Origin: Lachnospiraceae bacterium
GTDB taxonomy: Bacteria > Bacillota > Clostridia > Lachnospirales > Lachnospiraceae
Length of the DNA: 37,691 bases
Assembly (NCBI GenBank): GCA_022768825.1
Contig: JALEJB010000030.1
Coordinates: forward strand, 1 to 37,691
Direction: 5' to 3'
Part shown: positions 32,230 to 37,691 of the stretch, piece by piece
How positions within the stretch are numbered: the stretch's first letter is position 1
Layout: each line of letters opens with the position of its first letter
Program-made: the position numbers and the translations under genes
The notes under the pieces: model-generated
Database searches by the model: none
What the model saw: the letters and a program-made list of their open reading frames with translations, nothing else
What the model was told of the DNA's origin: nothing

Positions 32230-33396
32230 TTGAAGATATATGAATTGATCGCTCCATGTCATTTTGGATTGGAGGCAGTGTTAAAAAAAGAGATCTACGA
32301 TTTAGGATATGAGATTACATTGGTAGAGGACGGAAGAGTGACCTTTACCGGGGACGAGGAAGCAATCTGCCGTGCGAATCTGTTTTTGCGTACGGCAGAA
32401 CGTGTGCTGATTCAGGTCGGCAGATTCCGTGCAACGACGTTTGACGAATTGTTTGAAGGGACGAAAGCGCTTCCGTGGGAAGACTATCTCCCGCAAGACG
32501 GAAAATTCTGGGTAAAAAAAGCTTCGTCAATCAAAAGCAAGCTTTTTTCTTCGTCGGATATCCAGTCGATCGTCAAAAAAGCAGTGGTGGAGCGCATGAA
32601 ACAAAAGTATCATGTGGAATGGTTCTCTGAGGATGGCGCAGACTATCCGCTCCGCGTTTTTTTGCTGAAGGATGAAGTGACGGTTGCGATCGATACGACC
32701 GGAGAGTCATTGCACAAGAGAGGTTATCGCACGATGGCGGGAGCAGCGCCTCTTTCAGAGACACTGGCAGCATCGCTCATTATGCTGACCCCGTGGAAAG
32801 GAGACCGCATCTTAGTCGATCCGTTTTGCGGAAGCGGAACTTTTCCCATTGAGGCAGCGATGATGGCAGCGAATATCGCGCCGGGGAGAAACCGGGAGTT
32901 TCTTTCTCAGGAATGGGACAACCTCATCCATCGAAAAATCTGGTATGAAGCATGTGAGGAAGCGGATGATCTGGTGAATCTGTCGGTGGAGACACAGATT
33001 CAGGGATATGATGCGGATGAAGAGGTCATTGCCATCGCCAGAGCCAATGCAAAGCGCGCCGGCGTCGAAAAGCTGATCCATTTTCAGCGCAGACCGGTGG
33101 CAGAATTGAATCATCCGAAGAAATACGGTTTTCTGATCACAAATCCGCCATACGGCGAACGATTAGAGGAGAAGGAGGCTTTGCCTGCACTCTATAAACA
33201 GATCGGGGAAGCATATCAGCGGCTGGATTCCTGGTCGATGTATCTGATCACCAGCTACGAGGATGCACAGCGTTATATCGGCAAAAAAGCGGATAAAAAC
33301 CGCAAGCTGTATAACGGAATGCTTAAGACCTATTATTATCAGTATTTAGGACCGAAACCACCAAAGAGACCAAGAGTGGAAAATGACCGGATGTAA
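32230..33396 (+). CDS. THUMP-domain class I RNA methyltransferase (YpsC/RlmL type)
   Basis: 388 residues. An N-terminal ferredoxin-like and THUMP RNA-binding region (about 1-160) precedes a Rossmann methyltransferase domain with SAM motif DPFCGSGTFPIEAA and catalytic TNPPYGERL, the NPPY type that methylates the exocyclic N2 of guanine. Relatives modify 23S rRNA; the exact target cannot be read from sequence. The start is TTG 32230 with AAAGGGA upstream; MKIYELIAPCHFGLE matches family N-termini, so the TTG is well supported. Confidence 0.9.
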   Translation: MKIYELIAPCHFGLEAVLKKEIYDLGYEITLVEDGRVTFTGDEEAICRANLFLRTAERVLIQVGRFRATTFDELFEGTKALPWEDYLPQDGKFWVKKASSIKSKLFSSSDIQSIVKKAVVERMKQKYHVEWFSEDGADYPLRVFLLKDEVTVAIDTTGESLHKRGYRTMAGAAPLSETLAASLIMLTPWKGDRILVDPFCGSGTFPIEAAMMAANIAPGRNREFLSQEWDNLIHRKIWYEACEEADDLVNLSVETQIQGYDADEEVIAIARANAKRAGVEKLIHFQRRPVAELNHPKKYGFLITNPPYGERLEEKEALPALYKQIGEAYQRLDSWSMYLITSYEDAQRYIGKKADKNRKLYNGMLKTYYYQYLGPKPPKRPRVENDRM

Positions 33397-33417
33397 AAGG
33401 AGTATGTTAGAAAGTCA

Positions 33418-35130
33418 ATGAGATACTCAAAGCGCTATCTATTTATGACAATTGTATTATTTGTGCTTACACTTGCAAAATTCCGGCTTCTTGCCAGTGA
33501 CAATGCGCAGATCGAAAGCTTCAGGGGCGCATCTCTGCGGGAAGAGGACTGGAATCCGTTGATCGCAGCCAGTGTCAATGAGGGTGTGATCACATTAAAT
33601 ATCGGCAGCAGAACCTATACCAGTGAGCAGATCCCGATGTATATGGACAATGGTCTGCAATTGATGATCCCGGTGGATCTGCTGCGGGATGCGCTGGATT
33701 GCAGTGCCCATATCTATGATGACCGTACTCTGGTCATTCAAAAGCGGGATTTGGAAGTGCGTTATGAGCTGGGCAACGAGACATGTCTGTTGAACGGGGA
33801 ACCGGTAGGACTTTGGTCACCGCTTACCTGCGATGGGGAGACGTATTATGTATCCATGGAGGATGTCGCCTATCTGTTGGATTATGAATTTGAATGGAAT
33901 ATGGAAGAAAATAAAGGCGTAGGTGTGGACGAAAAGGCAGATACGAGTTTTCTGCCGTACCGCTATGACCTGAGGGAGCAACAGCGCATTTCAAAGGTGG
34001 AAAATCAGGGCAATTACGGAACCTGCTGGGCATTTGCGACGCTGACTGCATTGGAGTCGACGATGCTGCCGGAAGAAAAGTATGAATTTGCCGAGGATCA
34101 TCTGTCGCTTTGCAACAGCTTCGGTGTGAAACAAAACGATGGCGGCGACTATACGATGTCGATGGCTTATCTGGCTGCATGGCAGGGTCCCGTACCGGAA
34201 TCGGACGATCCGTACGGAGACGGTGTCTCAGATGAAAGCCTGAAGGCGGTGAAGCATGTGCAGGAGATGCAGGTGATGGAAGCCGGAGATCAGCAAAAGA
34301 TCAAAGAGGCGATCTTTAAGTACGGTGGTGTGCAATCGTCTCTGTATACCACACTGGCCGCCTCACGGGGAAGCAGCCAATATTATAACAGCGAAAAGAA
34401 AGCCTACTGTTACCAGGGAAGCGAAAAGCCAAATCACGACATTGTCATTATCGGTTGGGATGACTCCTATTCCAAAGACAATTTCTCGACCCCGCCGGAG
34501 CAGGATGGCGCGTTTATCTGTCAGAATAGCTGGGGAGAAGACTTTGGCGACAATGGTGTCTTTTACGTATCCTATTATGATTCCAACATCGGAATTCATA
34601 ATCTGGTTATCACAGATGTAGAGGATGTAGATAATTATGATACGATCTATCAGTCCGATCTGTGCGGCTGGGTCGGTAAAACCGGATTTAGCCGTCCGGC
34701 AATCTATGCAGCGAATGTCTACCACGCAGCGCGTCCGCAAAAAATCGAGGCAGCGGGATTTTACGCGGTTGGCAAAGATACATCGGTGGACGTATATGTG
34801 GTAAAAGATTTTTCGGATGTCAGTTCACTGGACAACAGCAACTGGATCAAGGTGGCGGAAAAGACCTTTGGAAATGCCGGTTATTATACCGTCAAATTTG
34901 ATCAGCCGGTGGAAGTGGAAACGGGTCACCAGTTTGCGATCGTGATGTATATCAATACGCCGAATGAAAAATATCCGATGGCAATTGAATATGTGGCAGA
35001 TTATCTGACACAAAATGTCGATATTACCGATGGGGAAGGCTATATCAGTATGAACGGTACCTCATGGAAAAGTGTGGAGAAACAAGCAGAAGGAAACTTG
35101 TGTTTAAAAGCTTATGGAACAAATCAATAA
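33418..35130 (+). CDS. secreted C1A (papain-family) cysteine peptidase with lectin-like tail
   Basis: 570 residues. N-terminal signal or anchor segment (about 5-25), then a copper amine oxidase N-terminus-like domain (about 50-165; IPVDLLRDALDC, YYVSMEDVAYLLDYEFEW). The papain-like catalytic domain has C203 (NYGTCWAFA), H340 (NHDIVIIGWDD) and N370 (QNSWGEDFGD), and a beta-rich C-terminal domain of about 150 residues follows, such as accompanies C1 peptidases of gut Firmicutes. It probably acts at the cell surface on peptides or wall proteins. Ribosome site AAAGGAG is 15 nt from ATG 33418, unusually far. Its end overlaps the amidase gene by 17 nt. Confidence 0.9.
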   Translation: MRYSKRYLFMTIVLFVLTLAKFRLLASDNAQIESFRGASLREEDWNPLIAASVNEGVITLNIGSRTYTSEQIPMYMDNGLQLMIPVDLLRDALDCSAHIYDDRTLVIQKRDLEVRYELGNETCLLNGEPVGLWSPLTCDGETYYVSMEDVAYLLDYEFEWNMEENKGVGVDEKADTSFLPYRYDLREQQRISKVENQGNYGTCWAFATLTALESTMLPEEKYEFAEDHLSLCNSFGVKQNDGGDYTMSMAYLAAWQGPVPESDDPYGDGVSDESLKAVKHVQEMQVMEAGDQQKIKEAIFKYGGVQSSLYTTLAASRGSSQYYNSEKKAYCYQGSEKPNHDIVIIGWDDSYSKDNFSTPPEQDGAFICQNSWGEDFGDNGVFYVSYYDSNIGIHNLVITDVEDVDNYDTIYQSDLCGWVGKTGFSRPAIYAANVYHAARPQKIEAAGFYAVGKDTSVDVYVVKDFSDVSSLDNSNWIKVAEKTFGNAGYYTVKFDQPVEVETGHQFAIVMYINTPNEKYPMAIEYVADYLTQNVDITDGEGYISMNGTSWKSVEKQAEGNLCLKAYGTNQ

Positions 35131-36262
35131 ATTTGAAGAAAGTTTATTAAATCGCACAATGTTATTTGTGATCGTGTTCACTGTCTTCGTATGCTCGAGC
35201 CTGTATTACCTGCCGGGAATACAGGCCAGGCTGGACAATTATATTGCCAAGCAGGAAAGTATCCGATTGCAGCGCGAGCAGAGGCAGGAGATGCTGGCGA
35301 AGCTGTCCGGTTTGGAATTTTTGGACTATTCCACCAGACAGGCGATGTCATCTGTGGCACAGCTGCCTGAGGACGAGCAGGAGAAAGCCGCGGCAGAGCT
35401 GGAATTTGAACAGCAGCTGCGCCTGGAAATACCGAAAGGTGCATCAAAAGATACGATTGCGATTGACAATCACTATGTGACGCAGACGATCGAATTCAAG
35501 CTGCCGGGTACGGATGAAAATTATCTGGCAAGATATCCGATGATTGGAAAAAGTGATCATATTGAACGTCTGGATTATATCACATCGAAGGATGGTGGTA
35601 TCCTCGAACTGAAAATGGACGGCGTCTATGAGCTGGATCTGGATTGGGAAGAGAAATATCTGTTTATCGATTTTTTGACACCGCAGGAAGTGTATGATAA
35701 GGTCATTGTAATTGATGCGGGACATGGAGCCGGAATGCCGGGAGCAATCATAGACGGAGTACAGGAAAAAGATATCGATCTGGCAATCGTACAGCAGCTC
35801 AAGAAGATCTTTGACAGCAAAAAGGATGAGAAGCTTGGGGTTTATTATACGAGACTGGATGACAGCGATCCGGATTTTTCCGATCGATCCGGGCTGGCAA
35901 ATCTGTCAAATGCGAACTTATTTGTCAGCATACATAGCAATTCATTTGTACAAGATGCGAGTATCCATGGAACCGGTGTTCTGTATGATGAAAAAAAGGA
36001 TGCAGCGGGCAACAGCTCCAAGCATCTGGCAGAGATTTTGCTAAAGAACATCACGGAAACACTGGGTACCAAAAACCGGGGCTTGATTCCGGGAAACAAT
36101 ATCTATATCGTACGGACTTCAGAAGTGCCGGCAGCACTTGTAGAGGTCGGCTTTATGACCAATAAAAAAGAACTGGCAAATCTGACCAACGAAAACTATC
36201 AGAAAAAATGTGCCGAAGCGATCTATCTGGGAATCATGCAGGCACTGGAGGAGGGCTATTAA
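35114..36262 (+). CDS. membrane-anchored N-acetylmuramoyl-L-alanine amidase
   Basis: 382 residues. An N-terminal transmembrane helix (about 15-34) leads into a coiled-coil stretch rich in Glu, Gln and Arg (about 38-100), a beta-rich region of unknown type, and an Amidase_3 domain from about 195. Zinc ligands and catalytic residues are visible: H204 (IDAGHG), E218 (VQEKDIDLA), H274 (SIHSNSF) and E344 (ALVEVGF). It cleaves the bond between muramic acid and the stem peptide outside the membrane. The start overlaps the C1 peptidase stop, implying coordinated production of two surface hydrolases, possibly with the peptidase processing wall or amidase-linked proteins. Confidence 0.93.
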   Translation: MEQINKFEESLLNRTMLFVIVFTVFVCSSLYYLPGIQARLDNYIAKQESIRLQREQRQEMLAKLSGLEFLDYSTRQAMSSVAQLPEDEQEKAAAELEFEQQLRLEIPKGASKDTIAIDNHYVTQTIEFKLPGTDENYLARYPMIGKSDHIERLDYITSKDGGILELKMDGVYELDLDWEEKYLFIDFLTPQEVYDKVIVIDAGHGAGMPGAIIDGVQEKDIDLAIVQQLKKIFDSKKDEKLGVYYTRLDDSDPDFSDRSGLANLSNANLFVSIHSNSFVQDASIHGTGVLYDEKKDAAGNSSKHLAEILLKNITETLGTKNRGLIPGNNIYIVRTSEVPAALVEVGFMTNKKELANLTNENYQKKCAEAIYLGIMQALEEGY

Positions 36263-36859
36263 ATGAGTCGAATTATTTTTGCAACCGGAAACAAAGGAAA
36301 GATGAATGAGATTCGTATGATTCTAGCAGATACCGGGCTGGAGATCGTATCCATGAAGGATGCGGGAATCGAACTGGATATCGTGGAAGATGGAACGACG
36401 TTTGAAGAAAATGCGAGGATCAAAGCCCGGGCAGTTGCTGCGGCAGCACCTGACGATATTGTGGTAGCGGACGATTCGGGACTGGAAATCGATTATCTGA
36501 ACAAAGAGCCGGGCATCTATTCGGCCAGATATATGGGTGAGGATACTTCCTATGATGTCAAGAATCAGAATCTGATCGACCGTCTGGAGGGCGTACCAAA
36601 GGAGCAGAGAACCGCCCGTTTCGTGTGTGCCATGGCAGCGGTATTTCCGAATGGAGAGACAATTACCGCCAGGGGAACGATCGAGGGATATATCGGTTGG
36701 GAACCTGCGGGAGAAAACGGATTTGGCTATGATCCGATCTTTTACGTTGACGAGTATGGCTGCTCTACCGCAGAATTATCGCCGGAAGCCAAAAACGAGA
36801 TCAGTCACAGAGGAAAAGCACTGCGCGCGATCAGAGATGAGGTTATGAAGAGGATTTAA
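36263..36859 (+). CDS. rdgB: XTP/dITP pyrophosphatase (Ham1/RdgB)
   Basis: 198-residue house-cleaning enzyme removing ITP, XTP and dITP. FATGNKGKMNEI (substrate loop), ADDSGLEIDYLNKEPGIYSARYMG (catalytic acid and metal site) and GENGFGYDPIFYV with SHRGKAL are the family signatures. ATG follows the amidase stop directly, with GGAGGAGGG inside the amidase end as ribosome site. Confidence 0.95.
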   Translation: MSRIIFATGNKGKMNEIRMILADTGLEIVSMKDAGIELDIVEDGTTFEENARIKARAVAAAAPDDIVVADDSGLEIDYLNKEPGIYSARYMGEDTSYDVKNQNLIDRLEGVPKEQRTARFVCAMAAVFPNGETITARGTIEGYIGWEPAGENGFGYDPIFYVDEYGCSTAELSPEAKNEISHRGKALRAIRDEVMKRI

Positions 36860-36861
36860 TT

Positions 36862-37347
36862 GTGAAAATACTAGTTATCAGTGATACACATGGGTTTCAT
36901 GGGAATCTGGAAAAAGTTTTGGAGACAGAAATAGATTTTGAATACGTGTTGCATCTCGGTGATACCGAAGGCTGGGATCCAATCATAATGGATTTGTTTG
37001 ATGTCCCAATCGAGTTTGTGGCAGGAAATTGCGACTGGGCATCAGACAATCCCAGCGAAAAGATCGTCACGTTGGCGGGTGTCCCTGTTTTTATGACACA
37101 TGGACATGAGTTTTATGTGTCCATCCGGACGGATATTTTGTGCGATCATGCCAAGAGCTGTGGCTGTCAGGTGGCATTGTATGGGCATACGCACAGACCA
37201 GATATCACGGAGGAAGACGGCATACTGATCGCCAATCCGGGAAGTATTTCCCGACCACGGCAGTTTGATCATATGCCAAGCTATGGAATATTGACAATCG
37301 ATGAAAATGGGCATGTGGATTTTGAAGTAAAATATTTGGAAGAGTGA
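36862..37347 (+). CDS. metallophosphodiesterase (YfcE/MJ0936 type)
   Basis: 161-residue calcineurin-like phosphoesterase. All dimetal motifs are present: ISDTHG, LGDTEG, GNCDW, MTHGHE and GHTHRP. The physiological substrate of this family is not settled. The start is GTG 36862, 2 nt after the rdgB stop; the same gene order beside rdgB is frequent in Firmicutes. It is the last protein gene of the peptidase-amidase-rdgB cluster. Confidence 0.93.
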   Translation: MKILVISDTHGFHGNLEKVLETEIDFEYVLHLGDTEGWDPIIMDLFDVPIEFVAGNCDWASDNPSEKIVTLAGVPVFMTHGHEFYVSIRTDILCDHAKSCGCQVALYGHTHRPDITEEDGILIANPGSISRPRQFDHMPSYGILTIDENGHVDFEVKYLEE

Positions 37348-37385
37348 TATTTTTCCGCTTTTCGAAAAAAAATCGTAAAAAAGTG

Positions 37386-37414
37386 TTGACTTTTTGACCA
37401 AGCCTAGATATAAT
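37386..37414 (+). promoter_or_regulatory. promoter of the tRNA-Pro/tRNA-Gly unit
   Basis: TTGACT (37386-37391), 17 nt, TATAAT (37409-37414), about 50 nt upstream of the first tRNA. A strong stable-RNA type promoter. Confidence 0.85.
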
Positions 37415-37466
37415 CGTACTTGCGTTGTGACGATGAACACATCAAAGACAACTAAACGTTGGAAAA

Positions 37467-37541
37467 CGGGGTGTGGCTCAGCTTGGCTAGAGCGCCTGGT
37501 TTGGGACCAGGAGGTCGCAGGTTCGAATCCTGTCACCCCGA
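37467..37541 (+). tRNA. tRNA-Pro (anticodon TGG)
   Basis: 75 nt, complete cloverleaf: acceptor CGGGGTG / CACCCCG, anticodon stem CCTGG / CCAGG enclosing loop TTTGGGA, T-arm CAGG-TTCGAAT-CCTG, discriminator A. CCA is not encoded. Confidence 0.97.
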
Positions 37542-37555
37542 TTTGTTTTCACCTT

Positions 37556-37626
37556 GCGGGTGTAGTTCAATGGTAGAACACCAGCCTTCCAAGCTGGATA
37601 CGTGGGTTCGATTCCCATCACCCGCT
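37556..37626 (+). tRNA. tRNA-Gly (anticodon TCC)
   Basis: 71 nt: acceptor GCGGGTG / CACCCGC, anticodon stem CCAGC / GCTGG enclosing CTTCCAA, T-arm TGGG-TTCGATT-CCCA, discriminator T. It begins 14 nt after tRNA-Pro, so the two are cotranscribed. A T-rich run follows directly. Confidence 0.97.
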
Positions 37627-37691
37627 TTTTTCTTTTGTGATAAGAGTTTTGTTCTGATCACATACTATATTTGTTATATATCTGTGTTATG

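Noticed and set aside
33404..33420. Five-codon leader frame (ATG 33404 to TGA) overlapping the C1 peptidase start
   Set aside because: Only 1 nt separates its ATG from AAAGGAG, so it would hardly be translated; probably chance.
1..37691. CRISPR array, prophage, integrase or complete insertion sequence
   Set aside because: No regularly spaced direct repeats, no transposase, integrase or phage structural gene seen anywhere in the window.

Overview
The window is typical of a low-GC Gram-positive, spore-former-type Clostridia genome, most likely a gut Lachnospiraceae (Roseburia, Agathobacter, Blautia or Ruminococcus gnavus type). This rests on the fabK-based fatty acid operon with a fused accDA gene, the AgaSK-type alpha-galactosidase/sucrose kinase, sugar ABC operons lacking their own ATPase, strong AGGAG ribosome binding sites and sigma-A promoters. 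This is a family-level inference; no species is assigned.

Layout. 1-4140: sodA (Mn/Fe superoxide dismutase), a GNAT acetyltransferase, a HAD phosphatase and a membrane diguanylate cyclase with two extracellular solute-binding domains. 4199-14257: a divergent TetR-family regulator and the complete type II fatty acid synthesis operon fabH-acpP-fabK-fabD-fabG-fabF-accB-fabZ-accC-accDA. Together these make malonyl-CoA, initiate and elongate acyl-ACP chains. 14437-15918: a six-helix chemoreceptor bracketed by inverted copies of a palindromic repeat. 16085-24413: a raffinose-family sugar locus with an AraC regulator, a divergent lipoprotein and two permeases, a bifunctional alpha-galactosidase/sucrose kinase and a GH13 sucrose(-6-phosphate) phosphorylase. 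24664-28601: a domain-permuted GH3 beta-glucosidase and a frameshifted HD-GYP c-di-GMP phosphodiesterase. 28641-30062 (minus strand): mscL with a zinc ribbon, then gpsA. 30277-37347: trpS, a small Asn-rich repeat protein, a rhodanese, an RNA methyltransferase, then a C1 peptidase, amidase, XTP pyrophosphatase and phosphodiesterase series. 37467-37626: tRNA-Pro(TGG) and tRNA-Gly(TCC).

The strongest unexplained signal is a roughly 135-nt, almost fully palindromic element present three times (14284-14416, 15921-16056 inverted, 24412-24550). Two copies share 81 identical nucleotides although they lie 10 kb apart. Its tips carry GGTGTC/GACACC, and the bare 13-nt palindrome GGTGTCWGACACC also occurs alone inside the cyclase gene (2968) and in the 5' leader of the GH3 gene (24633). 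This looks like a non-autonomous mobile or REPIN-like family, possibly also working as an RNA hairpin. Other points of interest are a five-fold xxNK tetrapeptide repeat protein, an inverted repeat over the tetR promoter, and two apparent single-base frameshifts. The raffinose operon reads as a complete transport-hydrolysis-phosphorylation-phosphorolysis pathway.

All stretches between genes are under 300 bases; what they hold is listed feature by feature. Residue positions are given from the start codons chosen here.
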